Below are positions 33,273-41,324 of a DNA stretch of 59,738 bases, one piece after another. The translations under genes and the position numbers were made by a program. The stretch comes from Candidatus Hydrogenedentota bacterium (GTDB lineage: Bacteria; Hydrogenedentota; Hydrogenedentia; Hydrogenedentales; CAILVY01), in the NCBI GenBank assembly GCA_903837785.1, contig CAILVY010000239.1, positions 1 to 59,738 on the forward strand, written 5' to 3'. How positions within the stretch are numbered: the stretch's first letter is position 1; each line of letters opens with the position of its first letter. Below the pieces are notes generated by a model, which had not been told where the DNA came from, did no database searches, and saw only the letters and a list, made by a program, of their open reading frames with translations.

Positions 33273-36200
33273 TCAGTTCGAGCGCCGGCGCTGCACTGCG
33301 CGTGAGGCCAGCGCAAGTCCCGCCAACGCCATCAGCATGATCACGGCATCGCCCATGCCCCGGCCCGGCGTGGCTTCGCCCATGCCGCAGCCCAGGAGCA
33401 GGCCGTGCTTCGGCACGCGCGTGGCTGTGCCGCGGACGCGGACGGTCAACGGCCCGTTCTCGCCGCCGGTGAGCGTGACCAGCGAGACGAAGTCCCCCAC
33501 GCCGTTGGGGGTGAAGCGAACCTTGATGCCGCTTGTCTCATTACGATCCAGCGCATAGCTGGTTGTTCCCACCAGGCTGAAGGTGTCGCTCGGATCGTTG
33601 AGAATTGCCTGGCCGCTGACGGTGCCGCGGCCGACATTCTTCACCACGAAGGTGTTCGTCGCGGAGCGGCCCACGGCCACAATGCCGACGATGAAATCAT
33701 AGGACGGGTCCGGCGACACCGCGAGCGTGGGGCCAAGCGGCAGTTGCTGCACGGGCATGAAGACGGACAAGGCGGTTGTGTCCGCGCTCAGCGTGCTGCC
33801 CTGCATCGTCACGTTCCGGAGTCCTGTGTTGTCCCAGGCGCCGACTTCGCCGAGCAGTTCCAGGCCCGAGGCGGGATTGCTGTCCACCAGCGTGGGATGC
33901 GAGTAGAAGGCCGCGTCCATGCCGGTCTGCATCGCCAATCCGCTCAGCGCGAGGTGAATCGGATTCGCCGCCACCAGCGCATTGTCGACCTCGGAGAAGG
34001 TCTGGCCGCCATCGCCGGTGACCAGCACGCTGACCTCGAACGGCACACCGCCCGGCACCAGCAGGTCCAGCGGTTGGCCGACCAAAGCGGCCTGCGCCGG
34101 CCCCAGCAGATTGGCAAGATCGCACGCAATGGCCGCCACGACCACCGCACGTTCGCCACAAGCCGCGAGATTGCGCGGGATCGTCAGTGTGAGCCTTTGC
34201 CCGGGGAAGTCCACACTGGGCAACAGGACCGTCAACGGCGCGCCGGGGCCGCCCTGACATGGCCCGCTCCAGGAGATCATCGCGACGGTGCGCGAACACG
34301 ACGTGCCGCCCACGGTCGCATTCCACTGATCGCCGTCACCGGGCAGATCCGCAAACGGGTTATCGAGCAGGCCGTTATGGTCGCTGTCCTGCCCCACCCG
34401 CACGCGGAATCCACGGGAAACGGCCACCGGTGCGTCTCCGCCTTCGACCACCGCGGTGGCTTCCAGCGTATACTCGCCCGGGATCAGCGTGCTCGAACCC
34501 GGGAATCCGTGCGCCAAGTCCGTCGACACCGCGACAACGACGCCATCGATGGCGTAGCTCACTTCCACCACGGCTTCCGTGCAGTCGGCCGGATTGGCAA
34601 ACACGACCGAAGAGGAGAAGGTCACCGACGCGTTCTCACCCGCGGGAACAACCATATCCCCGGAAGGCGACGTAATCGTGATGCTGTCCAGGGTGCAGGG
34701 TTCGCCTTCGCCTTCGCCCTCGCCTTCGCCTTCACCCTCACCCTCGCCTTCGCCTTCGCCACAGCTTTCGCCGTCCACCACGACCGTCCGCGTCACTTCC
34801 AGCGCGGTATTGCCTGCGCCGTCCGCAACGCTGTACGTCAGGGTGTAGAGCCCGGACACGGACGTGTCGACGGTGCCCGCGACGTCGATGGACGCCGTCA
34901 GATCGCCGTCACAGGCATCCGTAGCGGTCGCGCCGGCATCCGTGTACTCCGTGCCGCAATCGACCGTAACCTCGGGAAGGCCGAGCAGGGTGATCGTGGG
35001 TTCGAGCGTATCCTCGACCTGGACGGTGCGCGTAACGCGCTGGGCGGCATGGTCCGAGGAATCCATCACATCGTACGTGAGGAAGTAGGTGCCCGGCTGG
35101 GCCGCGTTCACCGAACCGCCCACCACGATGGCGCTCGTGAGGCTGCCGTCACAGGTGTCGGTGGCGGTCGCGCCCGGATCAGTGAAGGCGCCGCCGCATT
35201 CGATGGTCAAGCTCGGCGCGCCCAGGAGGCTGATCGTGGGCGCCGTCATGTCCGTCACGATCACCGTGCGCGTAACCTGGGCCGCAACATTCCCCGAGTT
35301 GTCCGTCACGTCGTAGGTCACTATGTACTCGTTCGGAATGCCGGTATTCACGGGATTGACGGTCGCAATTTCGGCCGTAAGATTGCCGTCACAGGAGTCC
35401 GTGGCGGTCGCTCCGGCATCCGTATAGGACCCGCCGCATTCCACGATGGCCGGCGTAGTGCCCAGCAGGGTAATCACGGGCAGCGTGACATCCTGCACGG
35501 TTACGGTGCGGCTGACGGGCGTGGCCGAATTGTTCGACGCATCCATCACGTTGTATGTGAGCGTGTAGTCGCCCGGCGCCGAAGTGTTCACGGTGCCCGT
35601 CACTTGGATGGACCCGCTGATATCGCCATCCGCATTGTCGCTGGCCGTCGCGCCCGGATCGGCGAAGGCCGCGCCGCAATCCACGGTCATCGCGGCGTTC
35701 CCCAGCAGGCTCAGCACCGGCGGCACCCGGTCCACGACGTGCACGTCGCGAATGACCGCATTGGCGGGGTTGCCCGCGCCGTCGGCGACAGCATAGACGA
35801 CCGTGTAGTTACCCGGAACGGACGCGTTCACGAAATTGAACGCCTGAACGGTGAGCGTGCCGTCGCACGTGTCCGTGGCCGTTGCCCCCGCATCCGTGTA
35901 CGTCGAGCCAACGTCAATGGTCAGATCCAGGCTCCCACTCGCCGTTATCACGGGCTTGGTGGTATCCACCACGTTTACCGTGCGCACGACTTCGAGCGCG
36001 GGATTGCCCGCGGTATCGCTGACATTGTATGTCACCGTGTAGGTGCCGCGCGCCGATGCGTCGACTGTGCTGACGGTTTCAATGGCCCCATCGAGGGACC
36101 CGGCGCAACTGTCGAACGCCGTTGCGCCCGCATCGGTGTAACTCGTTCCGCATTCGACCGTCACGGTGGACGAGCCGACCAGCGTGATGCTGGGCGGCGT

Positions 36201-37952
36201 CGTGTCCTGCACCGTCACGTTGCGCGTCACGCGCACGGCCGAGTTCCCTGCGGTATCGGTGACGTCATACGTGATCGTGTAGAGGCCCGGGACAAACTGG
36301 TTCACGGTACCGTTCCTGAGGATGCTGCCGGTCAGGCTGCCCTCGCACGTGTCCGAGGCCGTGGCGCCCGCGTCCACGTACGGCGTGCCGCATTGCAGCG
36401 TCACATTGGGGTTTCCAAGCAGGGTGATCACGGGGGCTGTCGTATCCACGACATTCACCGTGCGCGTCTTCTCAACTGCCGGGTTACCCGCGGCATCGGA
36501 AACGTTGTAGGTGACCATGTACGCGCCGGGCACGGCCGTGTTCACCGGATTGACCGTGACGATCTGGGCGGTGATGTCGCCATCCCGGTTGTCCAAGGCC
36601 GTGGCGCCTGCATCCGTGTAGGCCGTGCCGCACTGTACGGTCACGGGATCGCTGCCAAGCACCGTAATCTCGGGCGGGATTATGTCCGCGCCACAGATGA
36701 TCGTATTCTGCGGCTCAGTCAATTGTTCCGGTCCGTTCAGCCGGTATTTGGCCTGGCCCGAGAGCGTAACGTCCCCTTCCTGTCCCGCGGGAACGCTTAC
36801 CACAAACGAGAAATCGAAGGGGAAAGTCGGGATCGGCATGAACCAAACGAATTGGAGCAGGCCCTGGGCACCGGCGGAGGGCACGAGGTTCGGCGCAGGA
36901 GATCCCGAGAAGCTTACAAACGTCCAACCTGCCGGCAAGGTTTCTTCGACGGAGAACGCTGTGATCGCCTCCGTACACGCGCTGTCAAAATGGACGTTCA
37001 CGGTCAGGTTTTGCCCGGCGGTGTAGCACGTCGCCGGAACGCCCTGCGTCATCGTAATGCACGGATACTTCCGCAGGCAGGTTTGCTGGGCATTCGATTG
37101 TTGCGGAGGCGCGGCCGCCGTGAAGTCCGCCACGGCATTCAGGCACAACTCGCCGTCCGCGGCCGCCGGCACCGCAATCGTATAGGTGAAGGAGAAGGGG
37201 AAGGTCTGTGGCGGCGTGTTCCATATGAACTCGAGCGTGCCCGTGGCATCCGGGGCGGGAACCACATCCGGCGCAGGATCGCTCGATGCGCTGCTCCCGA
37301 CATAGGTCCAAAACACGGGCAGGGTATCCTGAAGCTTGAAGGCGGTCAACGCGGCGGTGCCGGCATCCCGAGTGACCGTGAGGGTCACATCAATCTGGCT
37401 GTCGGGAACGTACAGCAGCCCGGACGCGCCCGCGGTTCCGGCCAGACTCCGGCTCAGGGTCAGTTCCGTCGGCTCCTGCTGGATGGTGTTCACCACCGGG
37501 TTTGAATTGAGCGTCGGACCGCTCGTGCGGAACTCGACAAGGCCGGTCAGGTCCACCGGACCTGTTTCGTCCGGCGGCACATTGACGGTAAATGTCATCG
37601 AGAAGGGAAAGGTCGGTATCGGCAAGAACCACACGAATTGGAGCAGGCCTGTTGCATCCGGGCTGGGCGCCAGATTCGGTGCGGGAGACCCAGTGAGGCT
37701 CGCGAACGACCACCCATCGGGCAGCGTCTCCTTCAGCGCCAGCGCCGACACATTCTCAATGATTCCCCCGAGTTCCATGCTGACGTTGAAAGTCAGGCTG
37801 GTCGTGCCGGGGATGAGCCAGCCGTCCGGGCTGAGCCCGCTCACTGTCTGAGTCAGCGTCATCGTGGTTTGGGCGTGCGCAGCCCCCGCCATCCCCAGCG
37901 CCAGCGCCAAGACCAGAGCCCAAGCTCCCAACGTGCGAGCGTTCGTGAACAT
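33273..37952 (-). CDS. Giant secreted Ig-like repeat protein with EGEG linker and C-terminal anchor
   Basis: A 1559-residue exported protein. ATG 37952 (GGAGG 8 bases upstream) opens a Sec signal peptide (ALVLALALGMAGAAHA). Three modules of about 130 residues follow, with a DUF11-like pattern (ETLPDGWSFASLTGSPAPN; IPTFPF). Next come eight tandem Ig-like domains of about 80 residues at 423-1060 (VTVECGTSYTDAGATA type, DUF5011/HYR-like). Ten Gly-Glu pairs lie at 1065-1084, then a mixed beta region, and an ASPM/HYDIN-like Ig domain near 1405-1515. The C-terminus has GCGMGEATPGRGMGD, a hydrophobic span and RRR. Probably a surface-displayed adhesin or scaffold. No catalytic domain is seen. Confidence 0.82.
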   Translation of the reverse strand: MFTNARTLGAWALVLALALGMAGAAHAQTTMTLTQTVSGLSPDGWLIPGTTSLTFNVSMELGGIIENVSALALKETLPDGWSFASLTGSPAPNLAPSPDATGLLQFVWFLPIPTFPFSMTFTVNVPPDETGPVDLTGLVEFRTSGPTLNSNPVVNTIQQEPTELTLSRSLAGTAGASGLLYVPDSQIDVTLTVTRDAGTAALTAFKLQDTLPVFWTYVGSSASSDPAPDVVPAPDATGTLEFIWNTPPQTFPFSFTYTIAVPAAADGELCLNAVADFTAAAPPQQSNAQQTCLRKYPCITMTQGVPATCYTAGQNLTVNVHFDSACTEAITAFSVEETLPAGWTFVSFSGSPAPNLVPSAGAQGLLQFVWFMPIPTFPFDFSFVVSVPAGQEGDVTLSGQAKYRLNGPEQLTEPQNTIICGADIIPPEITVLGSDPVTVQCGTAYTDAGATALDNRDGDITAQIVTVNPVNTAVPGAYMVTYNVSDAAGNPAVEKTRTVNVVDTTAPVITLLGNPNVTLQCGTPYVDAGATASDTCEGSLTGSILRNGTVNQFVPGLYTITYDVTDTAGNSAVRVTRNVTVQDTTPPSITLVGSSTVTVECGTSYTDAGATAFDSCAGSLDGAIETVSTVDASARGTYTVTYNVSDTAGNPALEVVRTVNVVDTTKPVITASGSLDLTIDVGSTYTDAGATATDTCDGTLTVQAFNFVNASVPGNYTVVYAVADGAGNPANAVIRDVHVVDRVPPVLSLLGNAAMTVDCGAAFADPGATASDNADGDISGSIQVTGTVNTSAPGDYTLTYNVMDASNNSATPVSRTVTVQDVTLPVITLLGTTPAIVECGGSYTDAGATATDSCDGNLTAEIATVNPVNTGIPNEYIVTYDVTDNSGNVAAQVTRTVIVTDMTAPTISLLGAPSLTIECGGAFTDPGATATDTCDGSLTSAIVVGGSVNAAQPGTYFLTYDVMDSSDHAAQRVTRTVQVEDTLEPTITLLGLPEVTVDCGTEYTDAGATATDACDGDLTASIDVAGTVDTSVSGLYTLTYSVADGAGNTALEVTRTVVVDGESCGEGEGEGEGEGEGEGEGEGEPCTLDSITITSPSGDMVVPAGENASVTFSSSVVFANPADCTEAVVEVSYAIDGVVVAVSTDLAHGFPGSSTLIPGEYTLEATAVVEGGDAPVAVSRGFRVRVGQDSDHNGLLDNPFADLPGDGDQWNATVGGTSCSRTVAMISWSGPCQGGPGAPLTVLLPSVDFPGQRLTLTIPRNLAACGERAVVVAAIACDLANLLGPAQAALVGQPLDLLVPGGVPFEVSVLVTGDGGQTFSEVDNALVAANPIHLALSGLAMQTGMDAAFYSHPTLVDSNPASGLELLGEVGAWDNTGLRNVTMQGSTLSADTTALSVFMPVQQLPLGPTLAVSPDPSYDFIVGIVAVGRSATNTFVVKNVGRGTVSGQAILNDPSDTFSLVGTTSYALDRNETSGIKVRFTPNGVGDFVSLVTLTGGENGPLTVRVRGTATRVPKHGLLLGCGMGEATPGRGMGDAVIMLMALAGLALASRAVQRRRSN
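34701..34760 (-). repeat. Gly-Glu coding tract (EGEG linker) in the Ig-repeat protein
   Basis: Sixty bases of imperfect hexamer repeat (GGCGAA/GGCGAG/GGTGAG on the coding strand) encoding ten Gly-Glu pairs bounded by Cys on both sides. Only third codon positions vary. Confidence 0.9.
34773..36686 (-). repeat. Eight tandem Ig-like (DUF5011-type) domain repeats
   Basis: Eight consecutive units averaging 79.75 residues, each running PxITLLGxxxVTVxCGxxYTDAGATA, a variable acidic loop, a TVNxxxPGxYTVTYNVxD core and an RTVxVxD exit strand. The fourth unit lacks the Cys (VDVGSTY). The bases are diverged, so expansion is old or has been kept apart by selection. Confidence 0.88.
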
Positions 37953-38162
37953 CTCCCAGCCTCCGATTTCCACCCCGTTTCAGAGGTGTATTGTGGTTTC
38001 CCAGTTTCCCTCATGAGGCAAGTTCACACTACCCCATATTGGAAAACACTTTACCACACCTCTCCGATGCAACGCCAGCGTTATTAAGGCCCTTTTGGCG
38101 CAGGGGGGCAGGCGCAGCAGGGGTTCTGAGGACCGCAAGCACCACGCGGATGCGCAAGTGGA

Positions 38163-41100
38163 TTACGGCACATGCATCCAGCGCTTCGAGCAAAGCAGTA
38201 CGCCCACGGAAAGTGCGCCCAGAAAGACCTGTCCGGGGTCTGGCAGCCGTTTCGCAGGGTCGTTGCAGTGGCAGTCCTCCGGCGGGGGCCCGGTGCCCGC
38301 GGGCGTCAAGGGTGCAACCACGGAATTCTGCCGGGCCGGGGCGAGTACGACGGAGAGGCTGCCCGGATCGTAGCCGGGGGCGGAAACCTGCACGGCATAG
38401 GCGCCTTCAGGCAAGGCCGGAAACGCGTAGATCCCCTGGACGTTTTCGGTAACCTCCGCATAAAAACCCGGGCTGAGTTGCACCGCCGCATCCAGAATGC
38501 GTTCTTGCGTGGCCGCGCTCCACACAGTGCAGTAGAGCGAGGTCGCCAGCACGCCCTGGCCGGAGGCCAGGAAAGGCTCGAAATCCGCTGCCCCGTCGAG
38601 GCGGGCCGCGATTTCAGCCGCATTGTCCGTGCCCCAGTCATTCAGTTCCATCTTCAGCACGGCATCACGTTCATTCACAACGGCCGGCCCATCGATGTTC
38701 AGACGGAACGTGTTGCAGCCGACGCCCGGATCGGACGCGTCGCCCAGAGTGCCTGCCGAGGCCGATTCCCCGGCGCGGAGTACAATCGCAGACTGAGAGA
38801 GATCCTCAAACACGTTCCGCCGTATCGCCGGAATGGCCTGGCCGATGTCGATGCCCACGGCCATGCCGGAGAACGTGCATTCTTCGATGACAGACTGCCC
38901 GGACTCCTCTCCGGCCACGAGAATGCCGGTTTCGGCCCCGTCCGTCCCCGCGAAACGTATCCGGGAGATATGCACCGCGACGTTGTTCATCTCCAGAATG
39001 ACCGGAGCGGCTCCGGCCCGTGTCAACGTGAGGTCGCGCAGCGACGCGCCGTCCGCGCCCGTCATCGTGCCCGCGATGCGTGTTTCGCCGTCTTGTGCGC
39101 CCGACAGCGTGACGCCCGGTTTCAACGTCACGGATTCGCTGTAAAGGCCGGCCAACGCCACGATGGCCGGCGGAGCTTGTGTCGAGGAAGTGTTTATGTG
39201 GTCCAATGCAAAGCTGATCGTGGACCACGGCGCGATCAACGATCCATCGCCCACCGCGTCGAGCCCGAAAGGGGGCGGTGCGACGTACACGACTGCACGT
39301 GGATCGCTCCGGTCGACGGGTGAAGTCCCGGCCAGAAATTCCTCGCGATTGGCGAGGCCATCCGCATCCGGATCCTCCGTGGCGTCGTCGGCCGCCGGGT
39401 CAAGGCCAAACTGCGCCTCCCAGGGATCGGGCATCCCGTCCCCGTCCGTGTCCACGGCGGTGTCGGACGCGCATAGGCAGTCCTCAAGACATGCGCCGAG
39501 TCCATCGTCATCTTCATCCGTGGCTTCCGGCGCCGCACAAAGCGCCTGGCACGCAGCCAGGGGTTGGCAGGATTCGCCTTCGCCCTCCCCCTCCCCTTCC
39601 GCGGCACATCGGCCCGGTCCCGCCAGCAGATATGAGTCCGCAAACTTGTAACCCGCCGTGCTGTCAGTTGCGGAAAAGTTCTGATCATACACGGCCACCC
39701 CGTCCACGCGAATGACGAGGTACGCCGTCACGCCGCAGCACACGGCCGCATTCCAGACCAGGAAATCGAACCGGTTTGCGCCGGCCAGAAGCCGTGCGCA
39801 CGGCACGCGCCGTTCTCCTGTATAGCCCGCATGGTGGCCACTGTATGTATCCGTTTCATCCCAGCCCCACTCCGAATGCAGCAGCAGCACATCATTCAGA
39901 TAGACGTCCGCCCGATCGTCCACATTGCTCAGCTCCACAGACACGACATGATCCATTTCGCCTTCGCCTTCGCCTTCACCCTCGCCCTCGCCCTCGCCCT
40001 CACATGCACTCCCTATGCTTCCGAATTCGTACGCGCCGCGGTCGAATTCGATGCCCGTCGCGTCCGGGCCGACGCCCGGCACATCGTGGGGCCGGGGATG
40101 CCGGAGGAAATCACACGCGGGCGCGCTGTCCCCGATACCGGTGTCGATGCATGGCGATCCTGCCTGCAACGTGAAATCACGCGCTTCTGGATCGGCAAGG
40201 AGGGGGTCCGCCTCGCTGTTGCCTTCGCCGCCGAACCCGCCCATGATGATGCAATGCGACGCGTCGGTTGTGCCGGCATAATCTTCGATCTGGGTGGGCG
40301 TGTTGTTCCAGAGGATGCAATTGATGAGATGCGCGGTGGATGGTCCCCAGTTGCCGAGGCCGCCGCCCAGATTGGCCGACACGTTCCCCACAAGAGTGCA
40401 GTTGATCACGGTGGGTTCCGACTGATAGCTGCCGACAGCTCCCCCACCAAAATCCAGTTCGTGGGTATGGTTTCCCGTAAAGATGCAGTTGATGAAGGTT
40501 GGCAGTCCGTTTTGATAACAGCAGACGGCGCCCCCCATGCGTTCCGCGGAGTTGTCCTGAAAGAGGCATCGTTCGATAACGGGGGCAGAACCGCTGCCAA
40601 CCAGCAAAGCACCGCCGAGCCTGCCGCAGGAATTCTCGAGAAACACGCAATCGGCCATCGTGAGTGACACATTGTTCCAGATGGCGCCCGCGCCGCTGTT
40701 GACGGAGGCGCTGTTCGACTGAAAAACACACCACGAAATATGCGGCGCCGCGCCGTTCAAGGCGCTGAAGCCCGCGCCGAACTCGGCCGTGTTGTTTCGG
40801 ATGACGCAGTGGACGAGCGCGGGAGACACCCCATTCAGGTAGATGCCGCCGCCCTCATTGTTGGCGCCGCCGGGCAGCGCCTGGCCGCCCTGAATCGTGA
40901 ATCCGTCGAGCGTGGCGTTGTCCGCGCCCAGCACCACATGATACGCCGGCTGACCGCCGCGTGCGGCACTTCCGTCGATCACTGTGGCGTTGGCACGCCA
41001 GTCACGCTGGGCAGCTTCGCTTTCCACTCCGCTGAAACCGCCATAGAGGTGGACGCCCGGCTGCAGGGACACTCCGCCCGATGCGTCAGGCCGCGCCTCG

Positions 41101-41303
41101 CCATAAACGCCCGCGGCGACCCACAGGTCACCACCACCCCCCGCGAAGGCTGCGTCGATCCCTTCTTGAATCGAGTTGAAGGCCGTAGGCCAACCGGCGC
41201 CGTCTTCGGGACCGCTCTGTGCCTTGTTGACATACCAGACGCCGGCATCGGCGCTGCATGCCGCCGTCAGCAGGATCAGGCAAGACATTAGTTTCCCGGC
41301 CAT
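38163..41303 (-). CDS. Secreted parallel beta-helix protein with EGEG linkers, TSP3-like region and C-terminal anchor
   Basis: A 1046-residue exported protein starting at ATG 41303, behind GGGGGG, with a signal peptide (LMSCLILLTAACSADAG). The N-terminal beta-helix spans about 28-430 (WYVNKAQSG, HVVLGADNATLDGFTIQGG, FINCIFTGN, SPCIDTG). EGEG linker 1 is at 435-449, then a beta-sandwich of about 115 residues (DRADVYLNDVLLLHSEWGWD), then linker 2 at 569-577. A calcium-type TSP3-like segment (DTDGDGMPDPWEAQFGLDP) leads to a second beta-helix, a carboxypeptidase-regulatory-like domain, and the tail CHCNDPAKRLPD plus a hydrophobic span. Its C-terminal 450 residues are paralogous to the next upstream gene. 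Likely surface protein; no enzyme motif is certain. Confidence 0.82.
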   Translation of the reverse strand: MAGKLMSCLILLTAACSADAGVWYVNKAQSGPEDGAGWPTAFNSIQEGIDAAFAGGGGDLWVAAGVYGEARPDASGGVSLQPGVHLYGGFSGVESEAAQRDWRANATVIDGSAARGGQPAYHVVLGADNATLDGFTIQGGQALPGGANNEGGGIYLNGVSPALVHCVIRNNTAEFGAGFSALNGAAPHISWCVFQSNSASVNSGAGAIWNNVSLTMADCVFLENSCGRLGGALLVGSGSAPVIERCLFQDNSAERMGGAVCCYQNGLPTFINCIFTGNHTHELDFGGGAVGSYQSEPTVINCTLVGNVSANLGGGLGNWGPSTAHLINCILWNNTPTQIEDYAGTTDASHCIIMGGFGGEGNSEADPLLADPEARDFTLQAGSPCIDTGIGDSAPACDFLRHPRPHDVPGVGPDATGIEFDRGAYEFGSIGSACEGEGEGEGEGEGEGEMDHVVSVELSNVDDRADVYLNDVLLLHSEWGWDETDTYSGHHAGYTGERRVPCARLLAGANRFDFLVWNAAVCCGVTAYLVIRVDGVAVYDQNFSATDSTAGYKFADSYLLAGPGRCAAEGEGEGEGESCQPLAACQALCAAPEATDEDDDGLGACLEDCLCASDTAVDTDGDGMPDPWEAQFGLDPAADDATEDPDADGLANREEFLAGTSPVDRSDPRAVVYVAPPPFGLDAVGDGSLIAPWSTISFALDHINTSSTQAPPAIVALAGLYSESVTLKPGVTLSGAQDGETRIAGTMTGADGASLRDLTLTRAGAAPVILEMNNVAVHISRIRFAGTDGAETGILVAGEESGQSVIEECTFSGMAVGIDIGQAIPAIRRNVFEDLSQSAIVLRAGESASAGTLGDASDPGVGCNTFRLNIDGPAVVNERDAVLKMELNDWGTDNAAEIAARLDGAADFEPFLASGQGVLATSLYCTVWSAATQERILDAAVQLSPGFYAEVTENVQGIYAFPALPEGAYAVQVSAPGYDPGSLSVVLAPARQNSVVAPLTPAGTGPPPEDCHCNDPAKRLPDPGQVFLGALSVGVLLCSKRWMHVP
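39573..39599 (-). repeat. EGEG linker 2 of the 1046-residue beta-helix protein
   Basis: Nine codons alternating Glu and Gly, between the beta-sandwich domain and the TSP3-like segment. A GGCGAA-type hexamer tract, the shortest of the four in this cluster. Confidence 0.85.
39957..40001 (-). repeat. EGEG linker 1 of the 1046-residue beta-helix protein
   Basis: Fifteen codons alternating Glu and Gly, joining the first beta-helix to the beta-sandwich domain. Same hexamer type as the other tracts. Confidence 0.88.
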
Positions 41304-41324
41304 GTCCAACCCCCCAGGTTGCAC

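Noticed and set aside
33405..37505. Very long plus-strand open frame (1366 codons) opposite the Ig-repeat gene
   Set aside because: It mirrors the repeats of the minus-strand gene, has no domain, is rich in Arg/His and lacks a ribosome site. It is a by-product of high GC and biased third positions.
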